Assembly (NCBI GenBank): GCA_002257025.1
Contig: NCHA01000020.1
Span: 1 to 64,000 of the forward strand
Length of the DNA: 64,000 nt
DNA from: Sphingobacteriales bacterium 16-39-50
GTDB taxonomy: Bacteria > Bacteroidota > Bacteroidia > Sphingobacteriales > Sphingobacteriaceae
Reading direction: 5' to 3'
The position numbers and the translations under genes were made by a program. Positions 1-10,464 of the stretch are shown here, in pieces (the first letter of the stretch is position 1; each line of letters starts with the position of its first letter). The notes under the pieces are model-generated. The model worked only from the letters and a program-made list of their open reading frames with translations. It did no database searches and had not been told where the DNA came from.

Positions 1-202
1 ATTCCTAGCCAGTGTTAGATCAGTTGTATTGATTCGCATAACATATTAGATTTAATGATTAAATCTAAATTCTGTCCTCGAAATATCTAACTTCTACAGA
101 AATGACGGGTGCAGGTAGGTCTGTTGAATAAAAAAATGGAAAATTACTGAAACCTATAAACCTCAGCTCCGTACAAGCATATGAGAGCGTTAATTTAGAT
201 TG

Positions 203-235
203 AAAAAGCTGATTGCCATAGGCGTCAGCTTTTTC
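203..235 (-). terminator. Bidirectional intrinsic terminator after the glyA-kinase run
   Basis: AAAAGCTGA at 204-212 pairs with TCAGCTTTT at 225-233 around a 12-base loop. It lies just past the histidine kinase stop codon and carries T runs in both directions, so it probably ends the minus-strand scpA-glyA-kinase transcript. Confidence 0.7.
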
Positions 236-243
236 TATTATAC

Positions 244-3200
244 CTAAGATTTAACACTGAGATATGGTCTGATTTTATTATACAGATCATTAGGTACAAA
301 TGGTTTGATTACAAATCCATCCATGCCGCATTCTGTAATGGTTTCGAGTTCGTGTGCAAAAAGCGAAGCAGTTAAAGCGATGATGGGTACCTTTGAATAA
401 TATCCACTCATTTGCCTGATTGCTCTGGAAGATTCCATACCATCCATAACAGGCATATGAAGATCCATCAGGATTAAATCATATTTCTGCTCCTGCACTT
501 TTTCAAGGGCAATCTTTCCGTTCTCAGCAAAGTCAACACTCACACCCCACTTAGTAATTACTTTACTGGCAAGAAGACGATTGATCTCGTTATCATCAAC
601 CACCAAAACGAGTCCGGCTAATTGTTGCAACGGGGTTTTGGTATCAACACTTACAGCTGATGTCGCTGAACGGTCAAACTGGATAATGAAGCTGAATGCT
701 GAACCTTTACCCAGTTCGCTTTTTACACTTATTTCCGAATTATGGAGTTCTATGAGACTCTTTGTTATCGCTAACCCAAGTCCGGTACCCCCATACTTCC
801 TCGTAGTATCAGTGCTTGCCTGAGTATAGGAATTGAAAATATCATCAATCTTATCAGCAGGTATTCCAATACCTGTATCCGAAACCTCAAAACGCACCTT
901 TACAAATTTCTTATTTTCCTCAACGAGATCGAGCTTTAGCTTGACCTCTCCCTTCTCTGTAAATTTAACCGCATTACCCAAAAGATTGATCAGAATCTGG
1001 TATAATCGAGTATTATCCCCTACAACGTTTGCAGGAATACGATAGTCAATCTCTGATTTTAATACCACATGCTTTTCTGCAGTCTTGAATTGAAGAGAAT
1101 TCAGGGTCTGGGCAACAAGCTCTTTAAGATTAACATCCACGCTTTCGAGAACCATATTTCCAGTCTGGATTTTTGTAAAATCCAAAACATCATTAATCAG
1201 ATTAAGCAGATTCTGGGCAGAAAATCCCAAAATCTTCAGATTTTCAGTTTGCGATTCTGTCGGGTTATCATCCATCAGTATATATGACATCCCAATTACT
1301 GCATTCAGGGGGGTTCTGATTTCATGACTCATCACAGAAAGGAATGTCTCTTTCGCCTTGCTTAGCTGCAGGGCTTCTTCCCGGGTTTTGATTAGTTCCT
1401 GTTCAGCCAGTTTTCTTTCTGAAATATCATTAATGATCTCAACCTGCTGATCCAGACTTCCATCTGTATTAAATGTCGGAGTATTTGAAATGGATAGCCA
1501 GATTTGAGAACCATCCTTTTTGTAACTGAGTAACTCAATATTTGAAGGTTTGCAATCCGCAGCCTGCTTTCTAGCCTTTTTCAGCAACTCCATATCTGTT
1601 CCTTCGCCAGCCAACAGATCTCCCGGACGAGTATTCTGAAACTCCTCAAGCGAATAACCTGTTAAATCCTGCAACGACTGGTTTATCCATTTGATCTTAC
1701 CATCACTGCCACTAATGGCAACACCGTTAATAGTCTTGCTGGCAACAAGTGAAAGCAATGTGAGTTGATCCTCTGCAAATTTACGTTCAGTGATGTCATT
1801 AATGATTTCAACCTGGCGCTCTATCTCGCCTTTTTCGTTAAGAATGGGCGTGGTAGCTGCATTGACCCATATTGAAGAACGGTCCTTTTTATAAATCAGG
1901 AGGTCAATATTATATGGCTTTTTTGCTCTAATAGCCTCTTCAGCAATTTCAAGTGACTTCGCTGATGTATCCTCACCAACGACTATCTCACTAAAACGCC
2001 TTCCTTCAATCTCACTGAATTTATACCCAAGCATATTTTCAAGTGCGGCATTAACCCAGGTAACTCTGCCTTTCCCATCCCTGATTGCAATACCGCTTGC
2101 CGATTTACTGGCAACCATGGATAAAATTTCAAGTTCCAGTTCTGATTTCTTTCTCTCAGTAATATCAATGATTACTTCGACTTCTTTGTCGATGTTCCCG
2201 TCTTTATCCAGAATAACTGAATTCAGAATAGACAACCAAATTGGAGTGCCATCTTTTCGGTATGCAAGCAGATCAACTGAAAAAGATTGTTTGCTTTTTG
2301 TTAACTCCCTTGCATTAAGGATGACTTCGGTATCAGTTTCCTTCCCTTTTAATACGTCGCCAAGTTTGCGCCCTTTGAGATCATCGAGACTATATCCTGT
2401 AATTTTTTCTGAGGCTTCATTCGCCCAGATTACATTACTGTTATTATCACTGATGATCACGCCATTGTTCACCTTATTCGCAACAAGTGATAATTGCTCG
2501 AGTTCTTCGACCATTTTCTTCTTATCACTGATATCACGGCCATTCGCGAACCATTTTTCATTCCTGACCGCAATAGACCAGCCCATCCATTTGGTTGAGC
2601 CATCTTTTAGTTTTATCCTGCCCTCAAGTTCAAAACTTTTTTGCCCGCTTCCCAAACCCATCTCGATTTGAGGAACCATTGCCAATATATCAGCTTCATA
2701 AAAGAATTCCCAGATTGAACGGCCAATAACTTCTTCCAATGAATAGCCGAGCAATCGCTCAACTATATTGTTCATCAGCTCAATGGTACCACTACGATCT
2801 AAAATACAATGCAGTTCGGCCGAACTGTTGAACATAGTACTAATATCCTCGTACTTCTGAATCAGGTCATTTAATATCCTATTTTGACGTTTTACTTCAA
2901 GATGAGTCATAACCTGATTTGCAAGGATCTTCAATGCCTCCCTTTGCTGTTCATCAAGGCTACCTGGTACCACATCCATCACACACAATGAACCCAGCGC
3001 ATATCCCTCAGGATTTATTATCGGGACACCTGCGTAGAATCTAATCTTTGCTCCGCCTGTAACACATTTCAATCCTAAAGTCCTGGTATCCTCAAGGGTA
3101 TCATTAATCTCGAGAATCTCAGCCCCTTCGATAGCAAACTGACAAATAGAATCAACAACAGAAGTACTCTCAGTACTAAATCCTACCTGTGATTTAATGA

Positions 3201-3375
3201 ACTGGTACTCCCCATCCAGAAAACTGATAGTAGCTATTGGCTTTTTACTAAAATATGATGCTAAACGTGTAATGGAATCAAATTCACTTTCAGGTAATGA
3301 ACCCAAAACCTGATATTCAAAAAGTGCCTTCAATCTGAGATCTTCGAAATCTTTCCCCACAACGCTATCCAACAT
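244..3375 (-). CDS. Hybrid sensor histidine kinase (GAF, four PAS, HisKA, HATPase, receiver)
   Basis: A 1043-residue hybrid two-component kinase. In order: a GAF domain (about 25-165), four PAS/PAC units (about 175-660; the last three are close repeats of each other), HisKA with the phospho-acceptor in SHEIRTPLNA (His about 684), HATPase_c with N box NAVKFTE and G boxes DTGIGIP and GGTGLGLAI, and a C-terminal receiver whose acceptor is in LILMDLHMPVMDG (Asp about 971) with ALTAS and KPF further on. There is no transmembrane segment or output HTH, so it is probably a cytosolic sensor that works through an unlinked phosphotransfer partner. It starts 16 bases after glyA and is likely co-transcribed with it. 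The ligand is not evident. Confidence 0.93.
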   Translation of the reverse strand: MLDSVVGKDFEDLRLKALFEYQVLGSLPESEFDSITRLASYFSKKPIATISFLDGEYQFIKSQVGFSTESTSVVDSICQFAIEGAEILEINDTLEDTRTLGLKCVTGGAKIRFYAGVPIINPEGYALGSLCVMDVVPGSLDEQQREALKILANQVMTHLEVKRQNRILNDLIQKYEDISTMFNSSAELHCILDRSGTIELMNNIVERLLGYSLEEVIGRSIWEFFYEADILAMVPQIEMGLGSGQKSFELEGRIKLKDGSTKWMGWSIAVRNEKWFANGRDISDKKKMVEELEQLSLVANKVNNGVIISDNNSNVIWANEASEKITGYSLDDLKGRKLGDVLKGKETDTEVILNARELTKSKQSFSVDLLAYRKDGTPIWLSILNSVILDKDGNIDKEVEVIIDITERKKSELELEILSMVASKSASGIAIRDGKGRVTWVNAALENMLGYKFSEIEGRRFSEIVVGEDTSAKSLEIAEEAIRAKKPYNIDLLIYKKDRSSIWVNAATTPILNEKGEIERQVEIINDITERKFAEDQLTLLSLVASKTINGVAISGSDGKIKWINQSLQDLTGYSLEEFQNTRPGDLLAGEGTDMELLKKARKQAADCKPSNIELLSYKKDGSQIWLSISNTPTFNTDGSLDQQVEIINDISERKLAEQELIKTREEALQLSKAKETFLSVMSHEIRTPLNAVIGMSYILMDDNPTESQTENLKILGFSAQNLLNLINDVLDFTKIQTGNMVLESVDVNLKELVAQTLNSLQFKTAEKHVVLKSEIDYRIPANVVGDNTRLYQILINLLGNAVKFTEKGEVKLKLDLVEENKKFVKVRFEVSDTGIGIPADKIDDIFNSYTQASTDTTRKYGGTGLGLAITKSLIELHNSEISVKSELGKGSAFSFIIQFDRSATSAVSVDTKTPLQQLAGLVLVVDDNEINRLLASKVITKWGVSVDFAENGKIALEKVQEQKYDLILMDLHMPVMDGMESSRAIRQMSGYYSKVPIIALTASLFAHELETITECGMDGFVIKPFVPNDLYNKIRPYLSVKS

Positions 3376-3391
3376 AATTAATCAGTATTAA

Positions 3392-4663
3392 TTATTGATA
3401 CAATGGATGTTTACCCATCATCTCATTAACCTTCTTACGAACCTTTTTTGCATTGGATTCGCTATCCGGATTTGAGATTACCTCATCAATGAGTTCAACG
3501 ATCTTTTCCATGTGTTTTTCCTTAAGGCCTCTTGTACTTACAGCTGCTGTACCAACTCTTATGCCAGAAGTTACAAATGGAGATTTATCGTCAAAAGGAA
3601 CCATGTTTTTATTGACAGTAATTGCAGCCTCACCAAGTGCATTTTCAGCATCTCTACCGGTAATATTCTTATTCCGAAGATCAATAAGCATCATGTGATT
3701 ATCTGTCCCGCCCGAAATAAGCTCGTAACCCCGATTTACAAGGGCAGCTGCCATTGCTTCGGCATTTTTCTTTACCTGAATGATGTACTTCATGTAACCT
3801 TCACTCAAAGCTTCCCCAAATGCAATTGCTTTTGCGGCGATGATATGCTCCAATGGACCGCCTTGAGTACCAGGAAATACAGCCATATCCAATACAGAAG
3901 ACATCATTCTCAATTCTCCTTTTGGTGTTTTAAGTCCCATTGGGTTTTCGAAATCCTGTCCCATCATAATCATTCCCCCTCTTGGACCTCTTAAGGTTTT
4001 ATGGGTGGTAGTAGTTACAACATGGCAATGAGGAAGTGGATCGTTTAATAAGCCACGGGCAATCAGTCCGGATGGATGAGAAATATCAGCCATAACCAAT
4101 GCTCCAATCTGATCAGCAACTGATCTGATGAACTTATAATCCCAATCGCGTGAATAAGCAGAAGCTCCACAAATAATAACTTTTGGTTTTTCTTTTAAAG
4201 CAACTTGCTCCAGTTTCTTATAATCGATAAGACCGGTTTCACGATCCACACCATAAAAATGCGGTTTATATAATTTACCTGAAAAATTGACTGGTGAACC
4301 ATGAGTGAGGTGGCCTCCATGGGAAAGATCAAATCCCAAAATTTTATCACCTGCATTAAGCAAACCTAATAGGACAGCTGCATTTGCCTGAGCACCAGAG
4401 TGTGGCTGAACATTAACCCAGCTTGCATTAAATAATTCCTTAGCCCGTTCAATTGCTATATTTTCAACTTCATCAACAACTTCACATCCACCATAATACC
4501 TTTTGCCCGGCAAGCCTTCAGCATATTTATTGGTAAGTACTGAGCCCGCAGCTTCCATAACCTGCTTGCTTACAAAATTTTCTGATGCTATTAACTCTAG
4601 ACCGGTTTCCTGACGCTCTTGTTCCTCATCAATCAGGCTGAAAATAAGTTTATCTCTCTTCAT
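3392..4663 (-). CDS. glyA: Serine hydroxymethyltransferase
   Basis: PLP enzyme that converts serine and tetrahydrofolate to glycine and 5,10-methylene-tetrahydrofolate in the cytosol, the main source of one-carbon units. Full length at 423 residues. The N-terminal ELIASENF and [14 protein letters not shown] segments are typical, and the PLP lysine lies in [14 protein letters not shown] (Lys about 222). It sits between scpA (62-base gap upstream) and the hybrid kinase (16 bases downstream) on the same strand. The pairing of glyA with a hybrid kinase is unusual and looks like shared transcription rather than shared function. Confidence 0.98.
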   Translation of the reverse strand: MKRDKLIFSLIDEEQERQETGLELIASENFVSKQVMEAAGSVLTNKYAEGLPGKRYYGGCEVVDEVENIAIERAKELFNASWVNVQPHSGAQANAAVLLGLLNAGDKILGFDLSHGGHLTHGSPVNFSGKLYKPHFYGVDRETGLIDYKKLEQVALKEKPKVIICGASAYSRDWDYKFIRSVADQIGALVMADISHPSGLIARGLLNDPLPHCHVVTTTTHKTLRGPRGGMIMMGQDFENPMGLKTPKGELRMMSSVLDMAVFPGTQGGPLEHIIAAKAIAFGEALSEGYMKYIIQVKKNAEAMAAALVNRGYELISGGTDNHMMLIDLRNKNITGRDAENALGEAAITVNKNMVPFDDKSPFVTSGIRVGTAAVSTRGLKEKHMEKIVELIDEVISNPDSESNAKKVRKKVNEMMGKHPLYQ

Positions 4664-4725
4664 GGATGTATTATGGTGTTTGTTTGAACTATTGAATTTT
4701 AAGAATTGTAAAGCAAAAATACAAA

Positions 4726-5487
4726 TTAAGAATTGATTGAACCGATTTTAGCTTCAATCCAGAAATTATTAAATCCAATTCCTGTTTGTATTGAGATCAA
4801 ATCCTGTTGCAGCATTTCGAGTAATGCCATAAAATTGTAAACAAAATGAACTTTATTTTCTGAATTTGTGACTATATCCCTGAAATCAAGTCGCTTATTT
4901 ATTGCCAGAAGCCTGTCAATTGCCTTTTTCTGTGACTCAATATTATAGGGGTATTGTTCAACAATGTGCTCCTGCTTATTATCTCGCTGCAAACTTCGCT
5001 GAAGAACCTTATTAAAGGTCATCAGAAGTTTATATAGGTCGAATGACTCTAATTCCTCCCCCGGATCAGCAGTCAATGCCATTTGCAAAAGATCAGAAGT
5101 AATATTACCCCGCTTTTCCTGCATAAAACGATCATTTTCAAGCAATTTAAACTGTTCAGCAATCTGTTTAAACTTCTTGTACTCAATTAGTTTCTGTATA
5201 AGATCACGTTTTAAATCTATTTCATTTCCCTCATCATCAAGATCCGGCCGGGGTAAAAGCATTTTTGCCTTTATCCGCATCAAAGTAGCTGCTACAAAAA
5301 TAAATTCGCTTGCCACCTCAATGTTTAATGAACTCATATGGTGCAGGTAATCGAGAAAATCATCGGTGATTTTAGCTATCGGAACATCCTGAATATCCAG
5401 TTCATCCCTTTCGATAAAGAACAAAAGCAAATCAAATGGCCCCTCAAATTGAGGTAGTCTGATCTCGAAAGCGTCATTTACATTCAT
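4726..5487 (-). CDS. scpA: Segregation and condensation protein A (kleisin)
   Basis: 253-residue ScpA, the kleisin subunit that bridges the SMC heads and ScpB in the chromosome condensation complex. The N-terminal [19 protein letters not shown] is the family signature and binds the SMC coiled-coil neck; the C-terminal winged helix is predicted at about 200-250. The length is normal. It is divergent from dxs with a 108-base intergenic region and first in a minus-strand run with glyA and the hybrid kinase. No scpB is nearby. Confidence 0.93.
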   Translation of the reverse strand: MNVNDAFEIRLPQFEGPFDLLLFFIERDELDIQDVPIAKITDDFLDYLHHMSSLNIEVASEFIFVAATLMRIKAKMLLPRPDLDDEGNEIDLKRDLIQKLIEYKKFKQIAEQFKLLENDRFMQEKRGNITSDLLQMALTADPGEELESFDLYKLLMTFNKVLQRSLQRDNKQEHIVEQYPYNIESQKKAIDRLLAINKRLDFRDIVTNSENKVHFVYNFMALLEMLQQDLISIQTGIGFNNFWIEAKIGSINS

Positions 5488-5562
5488 AATTCAATCAAAT
5501 GTAACCAGAGTAACATAATATATATGTCTGTACAAAAAAATAAAAATGTTTAACAAATACAT

Positions 5563-5570
5563 TATTTTTG
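5563..5570 (+). promoter_or_regulatory. Bacteroidota -7 box upstream of dxs
   Basis: TATTTTTG fits the TAnnTTTG -7 consensus of the Bacteroidota primary sigma factor and lies 25 bases before the dxs ATG. The -33 region is A/T rich with no clear TTTG. Confidence 0.5.
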
Positions 5571-5595
5571 CATGAACTATAATTATAAACCCTAA

Positions 5596-7524
5596 ATGGA
5601 AGTTAAGGCGGGCGAATTTCTGGAACAGATCAATTACCCTTCGGATTTAAAAAAATTTAAAGAAGAAGATCTTGAACGTATCTGTTCAGAATTAAGACAG
5701 TTTATTGTTGATACCGTCTCAGTAAATGGCGGACATTTTGGGTCGAGCTTAGGTGTTGTTGAATTAACAGTAGCATTGCACTATGTGCTAAATACGCCAT
5801 ACGACCAGCTTGTATGGGATGTAGGCCATCAGGCCTATGGTCATAAAATCCTGACCGGCCGCAGGGCAGATTTCCATACAAACCGGATTTACAAAGGGTT
5901 GAGTGGCTTTCCAAAAAGATCTGAAAGCGAGTATGATACATTTGGAGTAGGTCACTCTTCGACATCTATTTCTGCTGCCTTAGGTATGGCCGTTGCCTCC
6001 AATTACAAGGGTGAGACCGACAGACAGCATGTTGCCGTGATTGGAGATGGTGCGATGACCGGAGGACTAGCCTTTGAGGCTCTGAATCATGGTGGTATTG
6101 AAAATTCAAATATTCTTGTAATCCTGAATGATAACTGCATGTCGATTGACCCGAATGTAGGCGCATTAAAAGAATACCTGACTGATATAACTACTTCAAA
6201 ATCATACAACCGTTTCCGGGATGACATTTCGAATGTTCTGTCAAAAATCTCAGAGCTTGGTCCAAATGCCCATGAGGTTGTTAAAAAAATAGAGAAAACC
6301 ATAAAGGGCGGATTATTAAAGAAAAGTAATTTCTTTGAAGCACTCAAATTCAGATACTTCGGACCAATTGACGGACATGATGTTAAACATCTTGCCAAGG
6401 TTCTAAATGATCTTAAACACATACCAGGTCCAAAGTTATTACATTGTGTAACCGTTAAGGGCAAAGGATATTCCCTTGCAGAAAAAGATCAGACCAAATG
6501 GCATTCGCCGGGATTATTCGATAAGATTACCGGAGAAATACAAAAAACTGCGAGCGAAAAACCTGCAGCTCCAAAATATCAGGATGTCTTTGGCCATACT
6601 CTTGTTGAACTGGCAGAGTTGAATTCAAAGATAATGGGAATAACCCCTGCCATGCCTTCGGGTTCATCAATGAATATCATGATGAAGGCTATGCCTGATC
6701 GGGCATTTGATGTAGGTATAGCTGAGCAGCATGCAGTAACCTTCTCGGCCGGCCTTGCAACCAGAGGAATGGTTCCATTCTGTAATATCTACTCAACATT
6801 CATGCAAAGAGCTTATGATCAGGTTATTCATGACGTAGCTCTGCAAAAACTCAATGTGGTTTTCTGCCTTGACCGTGCCGGATTTGCAGGTTCAGACGGG
6901 CCAACTCACCATGGTGCCTATGATCTTGCTTACATGCGCTGTATACCGAATATGATTGTTTCCTCTCCGATGAACGAAGAGGAATTAAGAAACCTGATGT
7001 ATACTGCACAACAGGAAAATATGGGGCCTTTCAGTATCCGTTACCCAAGAGGAAACGGGGTAATGCCTGAATGGAGACGCCCCCTTAAAGTAATCGAGGT
7101 TGGTAAAGGAAGAACCATCTGTGAAGGTGAAGATGTCGCAATTTTAAGTATAGGACATATCGGAAACGAAGCTGTAAAAGCCTGTTATGAGCTCAATGCA
7201 GAAGGAATTCACCCGGCTCATTATGATCTGCGTTTTGCAAAACCTCTTGATCAGGAACTGCTTCATCAGGTATTTAAAAAATTTAAATACATTATCACTG
7301 TTGAAGATGGATGTCTACAGGGAGGTGTTGGCAGTGCAATTCTTGAATTTATGGCCGACAATAATTACAACTCTACTATTGTAAGACTGGGAATGCCTGA
7401 CAAGGTAATTGAACACGGCGAACAACCAGAATTATGGAAGGAATGTGGTTTTGATGCTGAGGGAATAATCAAGAAGGTAAAAGAATTCGCCCTTAGCCGG
7501 ACTACCAGAGTTTTGGCTTCTTAA
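5596..7524 (+). CDS. dxs: 1-deoxy-D-xylulose-5-phosphate synthase
   Basis: First enzyme of the MEP isoprenoid pathway; condenses pyruvate with glyceraldehyde 3-phosphate using TPP and Mg. 642 residues, full length. The TPP/Mg motif is GDGAMTGG followed by ILNDN (about 152-178). HQAYGHKILTGRR, the KRSESEYDTFGVGHSSTS segment and DRAGFAGSDGPTHHG are all present, and the catalytic Glu is in GIAEQHA. It is convergent with the downstream glycosyltransferase (28 bases between stops) and divergent from scpA. The ATG start is supported by the family N-terminus. Confidence 0.98.
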   Translation: MEVKAGEFLEQINYPSDLKKFKEEDLERICSELRQFIVDTVSVNGGHFGSSLGVVELTVALHYVLNTPYDQLVWDVGHQAYGHKILTGRRADFHTNRIYKGLSGFPKRSESEYDTFGVGHSSTSISAALGMAVASNYKGETDRQHVAVIGDGAMTGGLAFEALNHGGIENSNILVILNDNCMSIDPNVGALKEYLTDITTSKSYNRFRDDISNVLSKISELGPNAHEVVKKIEKTIKGGLLKKSNFFEALKFRYFGPIDGHDVKHLAKVLNDLKHIPGPKLLHCVTVKGKGYSLAEKDQTKWHSPGLFDKITGEIQKTASEKPAAPKYQDVFGHTLVELAELNSKIMGITPAMPSGSSMNIMMKAMPDRAFDVGIAEQHAVTFSAGLATRGMVPFCNIYSTFMQRAYDQVIHDVALQKLNVVFCLDRAGFAGSDGPTHHGAYDLAYMRCIPNMIVSSPMNEEELRNLMYTAQQENMGPFSIRYPRGNGVMPEWRRPLKVIEVGKGRTICEGEDVAILSIGHIGNEAVKACYELNAEGIHPAHYDLRFAKPLDQELLHQVFKKFKYIITVEDGCLQGGVGSAILEFMADNNYNSTIVRLGMPDKVIEHGEQPELWKECGFDAEGIIKKVKEFALSRTTRVLAS

Positions 7525-7552
7525 AATTCAGGAGAATTCGAATTAACCAGTC

Positions 7553-8524
7553 TTACTTAATATAAAATAGCTTCTTAACCACCTTCTTATAGAACTCGCC
7601 GACTGTCTTCACAATAATTGACTGGCTTCTGAAAGTACTGTTTAGTGTATACACTTGATTAAACTTTTCAAAAGAATGTTTATTCAGGGAGTTTCTATAA
7701 AGTTTAAAAACTTCTAAAACATCCGGGCGGTTCGTAAAAGTATAACGCTGCTGATGCTGAGACATCCTGTTTTCTTCAATACAGGATACCGAAGCACCAC
7801 TGTAATGAAAAAATATTAGAGGCACAGATTCATTCACGTAAAAAACTCCATGTTTTTCAGTCAATGTTCGCTCATGGAGATTCCAGTAGGCTACATTACA
7901 ACCCTCATGCTTCAAAATATCCACACCTTCAAAATAAAGAGGAACGAGATTTAACCAAAGTTGCTCAGCAAACATGCCCCGTTTGGAATCAAAAAAACAC
8001 TCATTTCTAAGTTTGCCCATCCACCATTCAAGGAATTCTTGTGAATTCAAATCTCTTTTGAGTCCGAAAAAACCTGCATTATAAATACCGGATCTGAGAA
8101 ATACCCGGTCATCAAAATCAGTACCATTGGGTACTGTGCTTAATGAATGCGGACTTAACACAATACTATTAACATCTAAGCTCTCATAAACAGGATTCAA
8201 ATCGTCAAATAGTAGAATATCACTGTCCAGAAATATAATCTGATCAAGCTGCTTATATTTTTCAAAAATATAATTGCCAAAATAGGGCTTCAGGGCACTG
8301 TTCAGCTCAAGGGGAGAATATTTAGAACATAACTCATTGAGAAAGGATAGGTTCATATCCCTGGCCATGATCAGTTCGATCCCTTCAGGAATTAAATTAA
8401 GGTCAACCGTATCAATAAGGCAAATAATGAATTTAGCACCCTGGCAATGGGTGCTGACCGAATCAGCCAGTGACAAAGCCCTTCCTAAGTGGTTATAGCT
8501 GCAAACAGTATAAATTGCATTCAT
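7553..8524 (-). CDS. GT-A fold glycosyltransferase (GT8-like)
   Basis: 323-residue nucleotide-diphospho-sugar transferase. The metal-binding DxD is in IIFLDSDILLF (about residues 95-105) and the YNAGFFGLKR segment (about 150) is typical of GT8-like hexosyltransferases. The N-terminus MNAIYTVCSYNHLGRAL is the first Rossmann strand, so the start looks right. There is no signal peptide or membrane segment, so it is probably cytosolic. It borders the polysaccharide cluster but reads in the opposite direction, so its place in that pathway is inferred from position only. Donor and acceptor are unknown. Confidence 0.75.
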   Translation of the reverse strand: MNAIYTVCSYNHLGRALSLADSVSTHCQGAKFIICLIDTVDLNLIPEGIELIMARDMNLSFLNELCSKYSPLELNSALKPYFGNYIFEKYKQLDQIIFLDSDILLFDDLNPVYESLDVNSIVLSPHSLSTVPNGTDFDDRVFLRSGIYNAGFFGLKRDLNSQEFLEWWMGKLRNECFFDSKRGMFAEQLWLNLVPLYFEGVDILKHEGCNVAYWNLHERTLTEKHGVFYVNESVPLIFFHYSGASVSCIEENRMSQHQQRYTFTNRPDVLEVFKLYRNSLNKHSFEKFNQVYTLNSTFRSQSIIVKTVGEFYKKVVKKLFYIK

Positions 8525-8692
8525 TTCTTCGGTAAAAATAGTGGATTATTTAATTAATAGGGTCCGGATAAATTTTTTCTTCGACCCTGAAGCTGATCGA
8601 TTATTCAAAGAAACACCGTAAACCCTGTTTCCTGAAGCCGGCCGCATGTGCCTCCTCTAATATTTTAACGTGAACTAGACATAATGTTTTAA

Positions 8693-8811
8693 AACCACAT
8701 AGAAGCATAGCATTTTATAGCTTCTAACATGCATTTTAGACACAGATTGCCTTGAAGCTTCGCTTCAATCTATGTTTCCTTCTAAGCATAATAAATTCAA
8801 TCTATGTGGTT
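8693..8811. repeat. Interspersed palindromic element in the 8525-9020 gap
   Basis: AACCACATAGA at 8693 is the exact inverted repeat of TCTATGTGGTT at 8801. Inside there is a second palindrome built on TGAAGC/GCTTCA. The rest of the 496-base gap is A/T rich with no convincing ORF. It looks like a dispersed non-coding repeat of the chromosome. Confidence 0.6.
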
Positions 8812-9020
8812 AAATATTAATCTTTAGATTGTTTATTATCGAACTCACATTATTTTAGATGAAAGCCAACTAGTCCAATACTAAAAATGAAGATTAGTTT
8901 AGTATAGTTTTTTGCCATTAAATAAAACAATCATAAAATTTACTCCCTAATCAATAATTCATATATTTTTACAAAATTCTCATTAAGTGATCTTCACATT
9001 CAAAATAATTTAAGGTAAGA

Positions 9021-10430
9021 ATGTTCATATTTCCTCTCATTTATTTCTCTGCCTTTTTTATTGCACTTAAAAACCTGGTATCAAGGAATAAGCAGGGTAT
9101 TTTCATATTTCTGATCTTCGGCCTTCCCATTTATACAACAGGTCTTTCGGTGGCTCTGCAATATGGATTTGCCGACATTGTCCCTTTTATGCAGCCACTT
9201 AAGGAATTACTCATCTTAATTACCCTGGGGACTGGTATATGGGAACTTGAGAGGCGAATCAAATTTCAAACAATAGATTATGCAATTCTGGCATATTTCC
9301 TTTATACCCTACTTTATGTTTTACTACCGATTGGTCAATATGGTTTAGGCGACAAGCTAATCGCATTTAAAAGTTCAAGTTTTTTTACGTTAATTTATTT
9401 TGCAGGGCGCATTTTTGACCCGGCTCGTATTTATATCAGCAAATACTTTCATTATATACTTGCTGTTTTTATTGCAGCCGCTGGAATACTCTTATTTGAA
9501 ATTCTAAGCGATCAGCATTTTCAAACCCTGACAGGATATGCCGATTTTAATTTCTATTATTTTAACCAGGAAGCAAGCGGTAATTATGGACTTTCATGGA
9601 CTTTCGAAACATCAACAGGCCTCAGAAGATTTGCCAGCTTTTTTGCAAACCCTCTTGAATTTGCAGCATCTACCTTATTAGCACTTGCAATACTTGCCGG
9701 CCTTTATACAACTGAAGATAACAAGATCAAAGCTGACGCTTTGGGTATCATTGCAATAATTGCCACCCAATTTTCTATTTTTTTAGCATTATCCAGATCA
9801 TCTCTTGCCAGTTACTTTATCATGATCTTTATTTATGCCCTGATCACAAAGAAAAAACTGGTTCTCAATATCATATACACCGGATTTATAGCAGTGGCTA
9901 TCTATTTTATATTCTTCATGCTTGTAATTAACCCTGATTTATACGAGTTTATCTATGAAACAATCACATTTACAAATCCATCCAGTGTGGGTCATGTGCT
10001 TGCCTGGGTAGAAGGTATTGAAGCCATAGCCGCCAATCCACTGGGTCTGGGATTGGGTGAATCAGGAAGAGTTGCAGTAAGTTTAAGCGATACGGTTGGT
10101 GGAGAGAACCAATACATTATCATTGGCGTACAAACAGGAATAATCACTTTGCTGCTCTACCTCTGGATGCATATTTACTTCATCAAAACTTGCTGGAAAT
10201 GGTATCCGCATTTACAGGGCAAAGAAAGACAGGTCTGCTTAAGTCTGTTATTAATGAAGATTGGTTTTATTATTCCACTATTAACCTCAGAACTTGAATC
10301 ATCGGTGTATATTTCTTATGTGAGCTGGTTTCTATCCGGCATTTTTGTTAACATGATAGCAGGGCATACCCCGGTAATTTCTAAAATATCTGAGGAAAAA
10401 ATTTATCAGAGCCCAAATCCTGATAATTAA
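9021..10430 (+). CDS. O-antigen polymerase / ligase-like membrane protein
   Basis: 469-residue polytopic inner-membrane protein with about ten to twelve hydrophobic segments. It shows the Wzy_C-type central motif (ALSRSSLASY, about 255) and a large periplasmic loop after it, with AWVEGIEAIAANPLGLGLG (about 328-347) and GGENQYIIIGVQTG (about 356). These are typical of O-antigen polymerases or ligases that join or polymerise lipid-linked glycans on the periplasmic face. First gene of a plus-strand polysaccharide run; seven bases separate its stop from the open frame of the next. Polymerase versus ligase cannot be decided from sequence. Confidence 0.75.
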   Translation: MFIFPLIYFSAFFIALKNLVSRNKQGIFIFLIFGLPIYTTGLSVALQYGFADIVPFMQPLKELLILITLGTGIWELERRIKFQTIDYAILAYFLYTLLYVLLPIGQYGLGDKLIAFKSSSFFTLIYFAGRIFDPARIYISKYFHYILAVFIAAAGILLFEILSDQHFQTLTGYADFNFYYFNQEASGNYGLSWTFETSTGLRRFASFFANPLEFAASTLLALAILAGLYTTEDNKIKADALGIIAIIATQFSIFLALSRSSLASYFIMIFIYALITKKKLVLNIIYTGFIAVAIYFIFFMLVINPDLYEFIYETITFTNPSSVGHVLAWVEGIEAIAANPLGLGLGESGRVAVSLSDTVGGENQYIIIGVQTGIITLLLYLWMHIYFIKTCWKWYPHLQGKERQVCLSLLLMKIGFIIPLLTSELESSVYISYVSWFLSGIFVNMIAGHTPVISKISEEKIYQSPNPDN

Positions 10431-10464
10431 ATTAATTTTGCAGCAATATGATTTATATCTTTCT

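Noticed and set aside
1983..2671. ORFs inside the histidine kinase on either strand
   Set aside because: Shadow frames of a well-supported multi-domain gene.
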